DNA of 64,000 nucleotides from Staphylococcus auricularis (GCF_001500315.1 NZ_LLER01000003.1:1-64000), one strand, 5' to 3'. Positions 21,051 to 31,794 are shown, counted from the stretch's first letter. The notes: generated by a model not told the origin, from the sequence alone. Program-made: numbers and translations.

Positions 21051-21974
21051 TTAGTTAAATACTTTTTTCGGTTTAATGACATGTGGTTGTTCTGGATGAG
21101 GCATGTATAAGGCAAGTGCCTGTCCCGTTGCTTCATCTAACATGACCACTATTTCATTCACATCATCATCAAATTGATCTTTGCGAAATTTTTGCCCATT
21201 CAAAATCGCTTGCTTCAAGTGCTGATCTGATATGACGATTTGTTTCAATCCGTTTAAACCATATTCTATAGGATAAAGTCGCTGTTGTAAGGCATCGCGC
21301 TCAACTTCTGCTCGAATTTGATCAAGTGTCAAACTTTCGTCTAATTTAAAGCCACCACTTGTAGTACGTGTCAGTTTTGACATATGTGCAGGTAATCCTA
21401 GCGCTTTGCCGATATCGGTCGCTAGCGTTCTAATATAAGTCCCTTTTCCGCAACTCACATCGATTTCAAAATGCGCAGTGCCATGTTGCTGATCAAACAT
21501 TAAATCAGATTGACGGCTAATCTCAGAGATAGTAACTTGTCGTGCTGGTCGTTCCACTGTTTGATTTTGTCTAGCATATTCATATAATTTTTTACCGTTT
21601 ACTTTAACTGAAGAATACATGGGTGGAATTTGAGTGATCGTACCTTGAAATTGCCCTAATACTTCATCGATTTTTGTTTCATTTATGTGATTTTCATCTA
21701 CGGTCTGAGTTTCTATGACATCGCCAGTTTGATCTTCGGTCGTCGTACTCACGCCTAACGTCACAGTGGCATGGTAGGATTTTCCCATATCCATCACATA
21801 ATCACTCACTTTTGTCGCTGCACCGATACATATAGGTAAGACCCCTGATACTTCTGGATCTAATGTACCTGTATGTCCAATTTTCTTCGTATGTAATATT
21901 TTTCTGAGTTTAAAAACGACATCATGGCTCGTCAGTCCGCGTTCTTTATATACGGGTAAAATTCCATTATACAT
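21051..21974 (-). CDS. truB: tRNA pseudouridine(55) synthase
   Basis: 307 residues. Makes pseudouridine 55 in the T-loop of tRNAs. The catalytic Asp is in [17 protein letters not shown], with the TruB-specific KxYxYAR-type region (KKLYEYAR) and [15 protein letters not shown]. Usual length for Firmicutes. Confidence 0.97.
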   Translation of the reverse strand: MYNGILPVYKERGLTSHDVVFKLRKILHTKKIGHTGTLDPEVSGVLPICIGAATKVSDYVMDMGKSYHATVTLGVSTTTEDQTGDVIETQTVDENHINETKIDEVLGQFQGTITQIPPMYSSVKVNGKKLYEYARQNQTVERPARQVTISEISRQSDLMFDQQHGTAHFEIDVSCGKGTYIRTLATDIGKALGLPAHMSKLTRTTSGGFKLDESLTLDQIRAEVERDALQQRLYPIEYGLNGLKQIVISDQHLKQAILNGQKFRKDQFDDDVNEIVVMLDEATGQALALYMPHPEQPHVIKPKKVFN

Positions 21975-22013
21975 CAGTACATCTCCTTATCTATCCGCAG
22001 CAAACAATATGAG

Positions 22014-22052
22014 GAGCTGGAACTTTCATCCGGAATGAATAGGTCCCAGCTC
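22014..22052. repeat. Hairpin between rbfA and truB
   Basis: GAGCTGG pairs with CCAGCTC across a 25-base loop. There is no T-run on either side, so it is not an evident terminator; it could stabilise or process the rbfA-truB mRNA. Confidence 0.4.
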
Positions 22053-22056
22053 ACAT

Positions 22057-22404
22057 TTATTGTTCTTTTCTGTGTAGTTCTTGGATCATTTTTTCAATTC
22101 TATTACCGTATTCGATAGATTCATCGTATTTATATTCAATATCTGGAACGATACGTAAACGCATACGTGAACCAATTTCAGATTTGATAAAGCCTTTTGC
22201 TTTTTCTAAACCTTTGAATGTATCATCGACTTCTTTTTCATTACCGAGTACAGTCAAGTATACTGTCGCAATAGATAAATCATTGGTTAACTGTACATCA
22301 GTGATAGTAATAAAACCAATACGTGGGTCTTTCACTTTATTATTAATGATATCCATTAATTCTTGCTTCATTTGTTCCCCAACACGTTCTGCTCTCATGT
22401 TCAT
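22057..22404 (-). CDS. rbfA: Ribosome-binding factor A
   Basis: 115-residue KH-like 30S maturation factor needed for 16S 5'-end processing and growth in the cold. Sequence [32 protein letters not shown] and [15 protein letters not shown] is typical. The first ATG (22404) follows GAGG; a second ATG two codons later is possible. Separated from infB by a terminator. Confidence 0.96.
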   Translation of the reverse strand: MNMRAERVGEQMKQELMDIINNKVKDPRIGFITITDVQLTNDLSIATVYLTVLGNEKEVDDTFKGLEKAKGFIKSEIGSRMRLRIVPDIEYKYDESIEYGNRIEKMIQELHRKEQ

Positions 22405-22503
22405 TTCGTTTCACCTCTCTATCTATTCTTAGTTTCCTTATTTTCATCCACAAATTATAAAATATGATATTTTAACACGTCAATCCTTGATAATACAGTG
22501 ACA

Positions 22504-22566
22504 ATAAAAACGGCCGAGATATGAATCACTTGATTTCATCTCAAACGTAACACATGTGTCTCGACC
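22504..22566 (-). terminator. infB terminator
   Basis: Minus-strand GGTCGAGA pairs with TCTCGGCC over a longer inner hairpin (GAGATGAAATCA/TGATTCATATCTC), followed by GTTTTTATTG. It ends the rimP-nusA-infB operon. Confidence 0.75.
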
Positions 22567-22583
22567 TGTCTCACTGCCTAAAA

Positions 22584-24704
22584 TTATCGTTCAACTTCCA
22601 CGAGTTCAAAGGCTTCAATAACGTCGCCTTCTTTAACATCGTTATATTTTTCAAGTGTAATACCGCATTCGTAACCTTGTGCGACTTCTTTCACATCATC
22701 TTTGAAGCGTTTAAGTGTGTTGATTTCACCTTCGTATTGAACAATACCATCTCTGATGACACGAACGCCAGCGTTACGAGTAATTTTACCTTCTGTGACA
22801 TAACTACCAGCGATGGTACCCACTTTAGATACTTTGAACGTTTGACGTACTTCAACTTCACCGATGACTTTTTCTTCGTATTCAGGATCAAGCATCCCTT
22901 TCATCGCTGATTCGATTTCTTCAATAACGTTGTAGATGACACGGTGTAAACGCATGTCTACATTTTCTTCTTCTGCTGCACGTTTTGCACCTGAATCTGG
23001 GCGAACGTTAAAGCCAATGATAATACCGTTGGACGCATTCGCAAGTGTCACGTCGGATTCATTGATGGCACCTACTGCAGTATGAATGATACGCACGTTA
23101 ACGCCTTCGACTTCAATTTTCATTAGTGATGCAGACAGTGCTTCTACAGAACCTTGAACGTCACCTTTGATGATGACATTTAAGTCTTTCATTTCACCTT
23201 GTTTCATTTGTTCGAATAAGTTATCTAATGAAACATTTTTACTGTCTTGACGGTGTGAAATGATACTTGCTTCGTGACGTGCTTCACCGATACGGCGTGC
23301 TTGTTTTTCATCAGAGAATACAACGAAGCGGTCGCCGGCTTCTGGTACATCATTAATACCAGTGATTTCAACTGGTGTAGATGGACCTGCAGATTTGATG
23401 CGTTGACCTAAATCATTGACCATTGCACGAATACGGCCATAAGTATTACCTACGACGAGTGAATCACCGACGTTAAGTGTACCGTTTTGAACGAGTAGTG
23501 AAGCGGATGGACCACGTGATTTATCTAGTTCCGCTTCAATAACAGTACCTACTGCACGTTTGTTTGAATTTGCTTTAAGTTCTTGAACTTCTGATACAAG
23601 ACCAATCATTTCTAGTAAGTCGTCGATACCGTCACCGCTAAGTGCTGAAAGTGGAACGAAGATAGTATCGCCGCCCCAGTCTTCTGGGATTAAACCGTAT
23701 TCAGTAAGTTCTTGCATCACACGGTCTGGGTTTGCAGTCGGTTTATCGATTTTATTCACTGCCACGATGGTTGGTACTTCTGCTTCTTTAGCGTGGTTGA
23801 TCGCTTCGATTGTTTGTGGCATGACACCGTCATCAGCTGCAACGACGAGAATAGTAATATCAGTGACTTGGGCACCACGTGCACGCATTGTTGTAAATGC
23901 TGCGTGTCCTGGAGTATCTAGGAATGTGATTTTTTTACCATCATTTTCGATTTGGTAAGCACCGATATGTTGCGTAATACCGCCTGCTTCTCCTGCAGTG
24001 ACTTTCGTATGACGTATTGAGTCAAGAAGTGTTGTTTTACCGTGGTCAACGTGACCCATGATTGTTACAACAGCTGGACGTTCTACTGCTTCTGGATCTT
24101 CTGATTCGTCATCAAAGTATATTGATAGATCTTCTTCATCTACTACAACTTCTTTTTCGATTTCTACACCGTAATCATCCGCAATCAATTCAACTGTTTC
24201 ATCATCTAAGGATTGGTTGATGTTAGCCATGATACCTAAGAGGAATAATTTTTTAACGATGCCTGATGAATCAACGTTTAATTTGTTAGCTAACTCGCCA
24301 ACGGTAATGCCTTCTTCATAAGTGATTTTTGATGGCATTTCTTTAGGTTCACTTTGTTTACCATGTTGGTTCTTTTTGTTTTGTTTTTGATTTTGGTTTT
24401 TATTTTTCTTGTTCTTTTTATTGTTTTTCTTATTATTACCTTTTTGTTTTTGATCTTTACGATTTTGATCTTTGTTACCTTGATCTTTAGGTTGTTTGTG
24501 ATTATTTTGAGCAGATTTTTCTTTTTTATCCTGAGATGGTTGCGCTTGTTTGTTATATTTTTGATCTAGTGCTTTAATCTGGCTGTCTTCTAGGGTTTGC
24601 ATATGACTAGATACATCTATATCCATCGCCTTTAACTCATCAATGACATCTTTGCTCTTCACATTTTGTTCTTTCGCATATTCGTAAATTCTTTTTTTAC
24701 TCAT
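22584..24704 (-). CDS. infB: Translation initiation factor IF-2
   Basis: 706-residue GTPase that brings fMet-tRNA to the 30S subunit and promotes subunit joining. N-terminal IF2N domain ([19 protein letters not shown]), then a Lys/Asn/Gln-rich low-complexity linker (about residues 55-120), second IF2N-like segment, G domain with [19 protein letters not shown] and NKID, and the C-terminal beta-barrel domains. Start chosen at ATG 24704 ([11 protein letters not shown]) with AAGGAG upstream; the frame is open for 8 more codons. Four-base gap to ylxQ. Confidence 0.98.
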   Translation of the reverse strand: MSKKRIYEYAKEQNVKSKDVIDELKAMDIDVSSHMQTLEDSQIKALDQKYNKQAQPSQDKKEKSAQNNHKQPKDQGNKDQNRKDQKQKGNNKKNNKKNKKNKNQNQKQNKKNQHGKQSEPKEMPSKITYEEGITVGELANKLNVDSSGIVKKLFLLGIMANINQSLDDETVELIADDYGVEIEKEVVVDEEDLSIYFDDESEDPEAVERPAVVTIMGHVDHGKTTLLDSIRHTKVTAGEAGGITQHIGAYQIENDGKKITFLDTPGHAAFTTMRARGAQVTDITILVVAADDGVMPQTIEAINHAKEAEVPTIVAVNKIDKPTANPDRVMQELTEYGLIPEDWGGDTIFVPLSALSGDGIDDLLEMIGLVSEVQELKANSNKRAVGTVIEAELDKSRGPSASLLVQNGTLNVGDSLVVGNTYGRIRAMVNDLGQRIKSAGPSTPVEITGINDVPEAGDRFVVFSDEKQARRIGEARHEASIISHRQDSKNVSLDNLFEQMKQGEMKDLNVIIKGDVQGSVEALSASLMKIEVEGVNVRIIHTAVGAINESDVTLANASNGIIIGFNVRPDSGAKRAAEEENVDMRLHRVIYNVIEEIESAMKGMLDPEYEEKVIGEVEVRQTFKVSKVGTIAGSYVTEGKITRNAGVRVIRDGIVQYEGEINTLKRFKDDVKEVAQGYECGITLEKYNDVKEGDVIEAFELVEVER

Positions 24705-24708
24705 ATAA

Positions 24709-25026
24709 TCACTCCTTACGATATTCATCTATCATCGACATTAACTTCGTCGCAAAACCTTGATCAGTTAAACCGATATTCACAGCTTCCGCTTTGCCTA
24801 ATGCTTGGCCTAAAGCGTCCCTCGTTCCATATATCCGTATAGGAATTCGATAGGATGCACACTTGTTTCGCATTAATTTCTGTGTGTTTTCAGCCGCATC
24901 TTCAGCAACGATGACCAATTTAATTCGTTGTTTTTTTATATCCGTTAAAATTACAGACTCACCGGACTTAACCTTACGCGCACGCATAGCCAGACCTAAA
25001 AAATTTTGAATTTTAGTATCCATCAT
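24709..25026 (-). CDS. ylxQ: L7Ae/L30e-family RNA-binding protein YlxQ
   Basis: 105 residues with the L7Ae-type fold ([29 protein letters not shown]). Ribosome-associated kink-turn-type RNA-binding protein in Bacillus, exact role unknown. Overlaps the rnpM stop by 4 bases (ATGA) in the nusA-infB operon. Confidence 0.92.
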   Translation of the reverse strand: MMDTKIQNFLGLAMRARKVKSGESVILTDIKKQRIKLVIVAEDAAENTQKLMRNKCASYRIPIRIYGTRDALGQALGKAEAVNIGLTDQGFATKLMSMIDEYRKE

Positions 25027-25307
25027 GTTGGTATATCTTCACGATAAATCAAACGAATAATTTCTTTATAGACAGGCTCTAATGTGTCACGGTCTGCATT
25101 GAAGAATTTCTCGAGCACTTGTTTGTCACGTGCTTGTTCAACGAGCTCCACATCTTTTGTCACATAAGCGCCTCTACCTTGTTGTTTTCCGCTTGGATCC
25201 GCAAAGATTTCTCCATTTTTATTTCTAACAACTCTTATCATTTCTTTTTTCGGCTGCATTTCGTTAGATAAAATGCATTTACGCATTGGGATTTTTCTTT
25301 GTTTCAT
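25023..25307 (-). CDS. rnpM: RNase P modulator RnpM (YlxR)
   Basis: 94-residue YlxR/DUF448 protein with the family core MRKCILSNEMQPKKEMIRVVR and DPSGKQQGRGAYVT. Recent work on the Bacillus homologue showed it binds the RNase P RNA and modulates its activity, which led to the name. Lies between nusA and ylxQ as usual. Confidence 0.93.
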   Translation of the reverse strand: MKQRKIPMRKCILSNEMQPKKEMIRVVRNKNGEIFADPSGKQQGRGAYVTKDVELVEQARDKQVLEKFFNADRDTLEPVYKEIIRLIYREDIPT

Positions 25308-25324
25308 AAGTGAATCCCTCCAAA

Positions 25325-26620
25325 TTATTCTTCAGTTTCAGAGTCAGTTTCTGTTGCTTCAGCAGGTTCACTATCATCTGAACTATCTACATCATCTTGA
25401 ATAACAGCTTCTGTATCAACTTCGTCTTCAGTTTCTGGTTGTTCGTCAGCTTCATTTACATCTGCTTCTAACTCAACATCTTCATCTACGATTGCAGTGG
25501 CTGTTTCACTTTCTTCGTCTTCATTTTCCAATTTGTTTGTTAAAGTATCTGCTTCTGGATCTTCTACAGGATATAAGCCAGCTTCTCTCGCATCTGTTTC
25601 TGATTTGATATCAATTTTCCAGCCAGTTAATTTAGCTGCTAAACGCGCATTTTGACCTCTTTTACCAATGGCTAATGATAATTGATAATCAGGAACGACA
25701 ACCAATGTAGATTGGTCTTCTTCGTCCACAATGACTTCTAACACTTGTGATGGGCTAAGTGCATTCTTAACAAAGATTTTAGGATCTTTGTCCCATTGTA
25801 CGATGTCAATTTTTTCACCGCCGAGTTCTTCTACGACCGCTTCAACACGAGACCCTTTTGCTCCGACACATGCACCGACTGCATCGATATCATCCATTTC
25901 TGAGTACACACTGATTTTTGAACGATCACCAGCTTCACGTGCTACTGATTTAACAATAACCGTGCCATCAAAGATTTCAGGTACTTCTTGTTCAAACAAG
26001 CGTTTTAAAAGACCTGGATGACTTCTTGATACGTAAATTTGAGGGCCTTTTGTCGTTTGTTCAACTTTATTCACATATACTTTAATGCGTTCATTCGGTA
26101 TATATTGTTCGTTTGGACTGCGTTCTGCAGAAGATAACACAGCTTCAGTACGACCAAGGTTCACATAGACATAACGGTGATCCACGCGATCGATAATACC
26201 TGTCATAATGTCTTCTTCTTTATCGATGAATTCATTATAAAGGATTTCACGTTCAGCATCACGTAAACGTTGCATGACTGCTTGTTTTGCAGCTTGTGCA
26301 CCTACACGACCAAAGTCATTGGGTGTCACGTCTTCTTCGTAAATGTCTCCCACTTCATATGCTGGGTTTTTCTCGAGTGCTGTACTGATATCTACTTCAT
26401 CACGATCATCAAAGACTTCGTCTACCACATTTTTACGTGCGATGACTTTAAATGTACCTTCATCCATATTTAGCTCTACGCGAACGCTACGTGCACTATC
26501 ATAATTCTTTTTATATGCAGTAATTAAAGCCGCTTCGATCGCATCGATTAAAACTTCTCTTGGAATTTTCTTCTCTTTCTCTAAATACTCTGTAGCTAAT
26601 AATAGTTCATTACTTGACAC
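25325..26620 (-). CDS. nusA: Transcription termination/antitermination factor NusA
   Basis: 431 residues. N-terminal RNA polymerase-binding domain (about 1-125), S1 domain (about 135-200), two KH domains (through about 345, with GACVGAKGSRVEAVVEELGGE and LSLAIGKRGQNARLAAKLTGW), then a strongly acidic tail of about 70 residues rich in Glu, Asp and Thr. The tail makes it longer than the roughly 390 residues I recall for S. aureus NusA. GTG start with AGGAGG upstream. Modulates pausing and intrinsic termination. Confidence 0.97.
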   Translation of the reverse strand: MSSNELLLATEYLEKEKKIPREVLIDAIEAALITAYKKNYDSARSVRVELNMDEGTFKVIARKNVVDEVFDDRDEVDISTALEKNPAYEVGDIYEEDVTPNDFGRVGAQAAKQAVMQRLRDAEREILYNEFIDKEEDIMTGIIDRVDHRYVYVNLGRTEAVLSSAERSPNEQYIPNERIKVYVNKVEQTTKGPQIYVSRSHPGLLKRLFEQEVPEIFDGTVIVKSVAREAGDRSKISVYSEMDDIDAVGACVGAKGSRVEAVVEELGGEKIDIVQWDKDPKIFVKNALSPSQVLEVIVDEEDQSTLVVVPDYQLSLAIGKRGQNARLAAKLTGWKIDIKSETDAREAGLYPVEDPEADTLTNKLENEDEESETATAIVDEDVELEADVNEADEQPETEDEVDTEAVIQDDVDSSDDSEPAEATETDSETEE

Positions 26621-26640
26621 AACTAATCCTCCTGAGCTGC

Positions 26641-27108
26641 TTAAAGCATTACTGCGTGGCGTGCTTTAGCAATTTTATTTTTCGGAATTTCAACTTGTTT
26701 CGTTTTCGCTTTATCTTTGACTTCCATCACGATATGGTCATCTTCGACTGACTGTAATGTGCCTAGCCATTCTTTTGCGCCTTCAATCGGTGCGTACAAT
26801 GACACATATATCGGTTTAGAAATCGCATTTTGATAATCTTTTTCTTTTTTAATGGGTCTTTCGGCACCTGGTGAAGCTACATCTAGATAGTACATTTGAT
26901 CAATTGGATCATGCTCGTCCATCACTTCACTGATTTTTTCAGAAGCAAGCGTGCAATCGTTTAAATCCACGCCGCCTTCTTTATCGATGGATACTCTTAA
27001 AAAATAATCTTTGCCTTCTTTTTCAAATAAGACTTCAACTAATTCAAAATTTAATTTATCTAAGACTGGCTGTATAAGCGTTTCTACTTGCTCTGTGATT
27101 TTACTCAT
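26641..27108 (-). CDS. rimP: Ribosome maturation factor RimP
   Basis: 155 residues, 30S assembly factor, first gene of the nusA-infB operon. Motifs: LRVSIDKEGGVDLNDC and YYLDVASPGAERPIKKEKD. ATG at 27108 (MSKITEQVE) is used, with GGAGG close upstream; the frame continues 7 codons into the leader. Confidence 0.96.
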   Translation of the reverse strand: MSKITEQVETLIQPVLDKLNFELVEVLFEKEGKDYFLRVSIDKEGGVDLNDCTLASEKISEVMDEHDPIDQMYYLDVASPGAERPIKKEKDYQNAISKPIYVSLYAPIEGAKEWLGTLQSVEDDHIVMEVKDKAKTKQVEIPKNKIAKARHAVML

Positions 27109-27122
27109 CTCGTACCTCCCTA

Positions 27123-27160
27123 TTTGCAAATAGAAAAGAGCGGGTATTAGCCCACTCTTC
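27123..27160 (-). promoter_or_regulatory. Terminator-like leader (attenuator) before rimP-nusA
   Basis: In the rimP 5' leader the minus strand has stem AGAG-GGG / CCC-CTCTT with a short loop, followed directly by TTTTCTATTT, then the rimP ribosome-binding site. It looks like an intrinsic terminator placed in a leader. In Bacillus subtilis, NusA-dependent termination upstream of the rimP (ylxS) gene makes nusA expression autoregulated; the same logic is inferred here. Confidence 0.6.
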
Positions 27161-27188
27161 GTGTCTGAGTCTGAATTTAAGCACTTTA

Positions 27189-27217
27189 ATTATAGCACAA
27201 CTGTTGACTCAAAACAA
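27189..27217 (-). promoter_or_regulatory. rimP-nusA-infB operon promoter
   Basis: Minus-strand TTGTTT (27212-27217), 17-base spacer, TATAAT (27189-27194) with a TG one base before it (extended -10). About 80 bases before rimP, leaving room for the terminator-like leader. Confidence 0.75.
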
Positions 27218-27329
27218 ATTAATATCTTTTTTCACTAACTTATCATAGTGTATTAAAATCCATGCTTCATTCTCAACTGAATTTTTTAAAACGGTTACTC
27301 TGATTTTCATCTGAACATTGCGCTTTGCT

Positions 27330-30300
27330 TTACATATCGAAAATAGACAATTGCGCTTTGTCCGGTAAATCTGGGAGTGAACCTAATTCATCTAAATAAT
27401 CGATGACTTTTTGGGATAACCCTGCTTTTTTATTTAAGTCTTCTTTAGATAAGAACGGTCCTTCTTCTCTAGCTTCTACAATACGTTTCGCAACATTTTC
27501 ACCAAGGCCAGGAACCGCGATAAATGGTGGAATAAGTGTATCGCCTTCAATGATAAATTCAAAAGCTTGGCTTTTTTCAAGACTGATGGGCTGCATACGG
27601 TAACCCCGTTGTGCCATTTCATTCATGATTTCTAGCACAGTCAATAAGTCTTTTTCTTTTTTACCTAAATCCATTGAGCGACTATACATGTCTTTCACCG
27701 TATTACGGATACTGTCTTTATCTTTGATCATCGTAATTAAATCAAAGTCAGATGCACGTACTGTGAAGTAACTTGCATAATAATAAAGTGGATAGTGCAC
27801 TTTGAAGTACGCGATACGAACTGCCATAAGTACATAAGCCGCAGCGTGGGCTTTAGGGAACATGTATTTAATCTTACGACATGAATCCATATACCATTCA
27901 GGTACTTCGTTTTCTTCCATAGCATCTACCATGTCATCGGTTAAGCCACGACCTTTACGTACGAATTCCATCGTCTTGAAGGCAAGTGATGGCTCTAAAC
28001 CATTGTACATAAGATAAACCATAATATCGTCACGACAACAAATGACGCTAGATAAGTCGCATTGACCTGATCGAATCAAGTCTTGAGCGTTACCTAACCA
28101 AACATCGGTACCGTGAGATAACCCGGAAATACGAACCAATTCTGAGAATGTTGTCGGTTTTGTATCTTCTAACATTTGGCGTACAAAGGCAGTACCAAAT
28201 TCTGGTACACCGAATGTGCCTGTTTTACACATGATTTGATCTTCTGTCACACCTAATGCTTCAGGCGAATTGAAGATGCCCATTGTTTGTTTGTCATCTA
28301 CAGGAATGGTTTTCGGATCGATGCCTGACAAGTCTTGTAACATCCGGATCATTGTCGGATCATCGTGGCCAAGTATATCCAATTTCAACACGTTGTCATG
28401 GATAGAGTGGAAGTCGAAATGCGTCGTCATCCATGAAGCAGACTGGTCATCTGCTGGATACTGTACAGGTGAAAAGTCGTAAATATCCATGTAATCAGGT
28501 ACGACGATAATACCACCAGGGTGTTGTCCGGTTGTACGTTTCACACCCGTACAACCTTTGACAAGACGATCCACTTCAGCGCCCCGTTTATGAATACCTT
28601 GGTCGTTCAAGTAACCTTTCACATAACCAAAAGCTGTTTTTTCGGCAACTGTACCGATTGTACCCGCACGGAATACTTTATCTTCACCGAAGAGTACTTT
28701 CGTGTAGTTATGCGCTTCTGGTTGATATTCCCCACTGAAGTTCAAGTCGATATCGGGAACTTTATCCCCTTTAAATCCTAAGAACGTTTCAAATGGAATA
28801 TCATGTCCGTCTTTAATCATATCGCAACCGCAGTGTTCACATTTTTTATCTGGTAAATCAAATCCAGAGCCGACAGAACCATCGTCAAAGAACGTACTTT
28901 CTTTACATTTCGGACAAATATAGTGCGGTGGCAGTGGGTTTACTTCAGTGATTTCAGTCATCGTTGCTACAAAGCTTGACCCAACGGAACCACGAGATCC
29001 AACTAAGTAGCCGTCATCGAGCGATTTTTTAACCAAACGTTGGGAGATGAGATAGATGACTGAGAAACCATTACCAATAATACTTTCTAATTCTTTTTCT
29101 AAACGATCGATCACGATTTGTGGTAAATCTTCACCATAGATTTCTTTGGCATGGGTGTAGCTGAGTTCACGAATTTCTTCGTTCGCACCATCCATACGTG
29201 GCGTATACAGTTTGTCTTTGATTGGTACCACGCGTTCGATGCGGTCAGCGAGTTCGTTCGTATTTTTAACAACCAATTCGTAAGCTTTATCTTCGCCTAA
29301 GAAATGTAATTCTGACAACATTTCATCTGTTGTTCTAAAGTGCGCTTCTGGTAAAGTTGAGCGATTTAACGGATTACCTGGTTGTGAAGCAATCAATATT
29401 TTTCGTGCAATCGCATCGTGTTCAAATAAATAGTGAGCGTTGCCTGTTGCTATCACAGGTATTTGATTGGCCTCACCTGCTTGAATTAATCTGTCATAAA
29501 TTTCATGTAACGTGTCATTATCACGTACTAATTCACGATCGATTAAGTCTTGATACAAGGCTGGAGGTTGTACCTCGATGAAGTCATAATATTTTGCGAT
29601 ACGTTCAACTTCAGATTGGTCTTTTTGCATTACTGCTGTGAACACTTCACCTTCATCGCACGCTGTTCCTACTAAAATACCTTCACGATATTCATCAAGC
29701 AAGGAACGAGGAATACGTGGTGTCCGGTAATAATATTTCACGAGTGATGCACTCACAATTTTGAAGAGATTTTTGAGCCCTTTTTGATTTTGTACGATGA
29801 GTGTCACATGGTTCGGACGTGCGCGTTTATAAGCATCTTCGTTCGATAGTGATTGATTGATATCTTTATGATTTTTGACATTTAATTCTTCAAGTTGTTT
29901 CAACATTTTAATAAAGATATAAGCTGTCGTTTCTGTATCGTAAATGGCTCTGTGGTGTTGAGTAAGTTCAACGCCGTATTTTTTAGCCAAATAATTCAAA
30001 CCGTGTTTACCATATTCGGTATTAATTGTACGAGATAATTCCAACGTATCAATGACACCGTTCGTTGATTCACCAAAGCCAAGACGTTCATAACCGGTAT
30101 CGATGAAGCCCATATCGAACGAAGCGTTATGTGCAACAAAGATGGCGTCTCCTACCCATTCTTTGAATTCAGTTAATACTTCATCGATTTCAGGTGCATC
30201 TTCTAACATATCATCTGTAATATGTGTGAGGTTTTTAATCGTATCTGAAAGTGGTTCATGTGGGTTACTGAAACGTTCAAACTGATCAATGATTTCACCG

Positions 30301-31646
30301 TCTTTAACTTTAACCGCTGCAAGTTCAATAATGTGATCATACTGGTTGGATAAACCTGTAGTCTCAACGTCAAATACGACATATGTTGCTGTTTTTAGCT
30401 CTCGATCTTGCGGTTTATATGCGATTGGAACCCCGTCATCTACGAGCATCCCTTCCATACCGTAAATCATTTTTATATCATTTTTCTCAGCCGCATTATG
30501 CGCTTCTGGAAATGCTTGAACCACGTTATGGTCCGTCACTGCGATCGCTTTGTGACCCCATTTTGCTGCTTGTTCCACGTATGATGTAATGCTTGGTACA
30601 CCATCCATTTGACTCATTGAAGTATGTAGATGGAATTCAACACGTTTTTCAGGTGCTTTATCTTGTTTAGGTGATTTCTTAATTTCTTCGATATCATTCA
30701 TCATCATAACGAGGTCACGGACGAATGAGTCTTCTTCTATACGACCTTGTGCACGAATCCATTTTCCGACACTGAGTGCTTTAAAATGTTCAAGATCATC
30801 TTTATTTTTACGTGTAAACATTTTAAGTACGAGTGAGTCTGTATAGTCAGTCACTTTAAGCTCAATGATATGACGTCCACTTTTAAGCTCTTTAATATTC
30901 ATATCAAAGATGACACCTTCAATCGCAACTTTGAATTCTTCTTCCACAATTTGTTCGATCGGGCGCACTTGTTCGACTTGTATAGGTTTACCGATTTGAC
31001 ATTTTTCAACGGTACTTTCGTTGTTATCTTGTTGTTTTTCTTTTTCAGCTTTCATTTTTTCAAGCTTTTCAGTCGTTTCTTTGGCGCTTTGTTCATCTTC
31101 TTGTTGAATGTAAGCCTCTAATGACGCAAGGTTTTTGTCTTGATCCGTTTCATCTGTTTCAAACACGACTTTATTGATATCGAAGCCACATTGTTTGAAT
31201 GCCTTCACTAAGCTACCATTACATACTTTATCAAAGTGATTGCGTTCGATGTCGTTTTGACAGATGACTTTTAACACGTTGCCTGATACAATCAATTCTT
31301 TTTGTTTCAATTGTCCCTTAACTTTAGGAGATAAAGCAGTTTGATCTATACAGTGGCCGAAATACTTGCCAGCATGTTCATCCTGGTTTGATGTATCACG
31401 AATTGTAAATTGCCAATTCACTTCCGCAATTGGACTGAATTCTTCCTTAATTGCATGGGTGAACAGTGTATAATCCTCTTGAGATAAAAAGCGTGGTAAT
31501 GTGATTTGAAATGTCCAACTGCGAGATTTAGTCGAAACATCAATGCGCGTTAACTCACTATTTTCTAAAATATCTTCATCTAATTGATTCGCTATTTTCA
31601 CTTGATCTGCAAGGATTTTAAATTTTTCTTGACTTGTCATGGTCAT
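27330..31646 (-). CDS. polC: DNA polymerase III PolC-type, alpha subunit
   Basis: 1438-residue replicative polymerase of low-GC Gram-positives with built-in proofreading. Order: N-terminal and OB-fold region (to about 330), PHP domain (EFHLHTSMSQMDGV) split by the DEDD 3'-5' exonuclease (VVFDVETTGLSNQYD), then the polymerase with a zinc site (CPKC ... CEHCGC), palm DIDLNFSGEYQ, and C-terminal duplex-binding region ending LSIFDM. Start 31646 is chosen for its GGTGG spacing; the next Met (31640) is also possible. Oddity: SVICCRDDIMVYL has Cys where I recall Gly in S. aureus. Confidence 0.97.
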   Translation of the reverse strand: MTMTSQEKFKILADQVKIANQLDEDILENSELTRIDVSTKSRSWTFQITLPRFLSQEDYTLFTHAIKEEFSPIAEVNWQFTIRDTSNQDEHAGKYFGHCIDQTALSPKVKGQLKQKELIVSGNVLKVICQNDIERNHFDKVCNGSLVKAFKQCGFDINKVVFETDETDQDKNLASLEAYIQQEDEQSAKETTEKLEKMKAEKEKQQDNNESTVEKCQIGKPIQVEQVRPIEQIVEEEFKVAIEGVIFDMNIKELKSGRHIIELKVTDYTDSLVLKMFTRKNKDDLEHFKALSVGKWIRAQGRIEEDSFVRDLVMMMNDIEEIKKSPKQDKAPEKRVEFHLHTSMSQMDGVPSITSYVEQAAKWGHKAIAVTDHNVVQAFPEAHNAAEKNDIKMIYGMEGMLVDDGVPIAYKPQDRELKTATYVVFDVETTGLSNQYDHIIELAAVKVKDGEIIDQFERFSNPHEPLSDTIKNLTHITDDMLEDAPEIDEVLTEFKEWVGDAIFVAHNASFDMGFIDTGYERLGFGESTNGVIDTLELSRTINTEYGKHGLNYLAKKYGVELTQHHRAIYDTETTAYIFIKMLKQLEELNVKNHKDINQSLSNEDAYKRARPNHVTLIVQNQKGLKNLFKIVSASLVKYYYRTPRIPRSLLDEYREGILVGTACDEGEVFTAVMQKDQSEVERIAKYYDFIEVQPPALYQDLIDRELVRDNDTLHEIYDRLIQAGEANQIPVIATGNAHYLFEHDAIARKILIASQPGNPLNRSTLPEAHFRTTDEMLSELHFLGEDKAYELVVKNTNELADRIERVVPIKDKLYTPRMDGANEEIRELSYTHAKEIYGEDLPQIVIDRLEKELESIIGNGFSVIYLISQRLVKKSLDDGYLVGSRGSVGSSFVATMTEITEVNPLPPHYICPKCKESTFFDDGSVGSGFDLPDKKCEHCGCDMIKDGHDIPFETFLGFKGDKVPDIDLNFSGEYQPEAHNYTKVLFGEDKVFRAGTIGTVAEKTAFGYVKGYLNDQGIHKRGAEVDRLVKGCTGVKRTTGQHPGGIIVVPDYMDIYDFSPVQYPADDQSASWMTTHFDFHSIHDNVLKLDILGHDDPTMIRMLQDLSGIDPKTIPVDDKQTMGIFNSPEALGVTEDQIMCKTGTFGVPEFGTAFVRQMLEDTKPTTFSELVRISGLSHGTDVWLGNAQDLIRSGQCDLSSVICCRDDIMVYLMYNGLEPSLAFKTMEFVRKGRGLTDDMVDAMEENEVPEWYMDSCRKIKYMFPKAHAAAYVLMAVRIAYFKVHYPLYYYASYFTVRASDFDLITMIKDKDSIRNTVKDMYSRSMDLGKKEKDLLTVLEIMNEMAQRGYRMQPISLEKSQAFEFIIEGDTLIPPFIAVPGLGENVAKRIVEAREEGPFLSKEDLNKKAGLSQKVIDYLDELGSLPDLPDKAQLSIFDM

Positions 31647-31794
31647 GACGCTTACCACCTTATTTTCCTTATGCATGCGCTATCTTTATCGTCATGCTTT
31701 ATTATTAAAAATCATTTCATGCAGCTAAAATTTCATTAATTAATATGATAATACGAATTTAAATTATTTTCTATTCGTTTGGTTTAAACAAAGA

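Noticed and set aside
21036..22404. FMN riboswitch controlling ribF
   Set aside because: No conserved riboswitch core is seen upstream of ribF, truB or rbfA; ribF here is cotranscribed with rbfA-truB.
24354..24569. Hydrophobic plus-strand ORF that looks like a membrane protein
   Set aside because: It is the antisense of the Lys/Asn-rich linker of IF-2; Lys codons read backwards give Phe and Leu.
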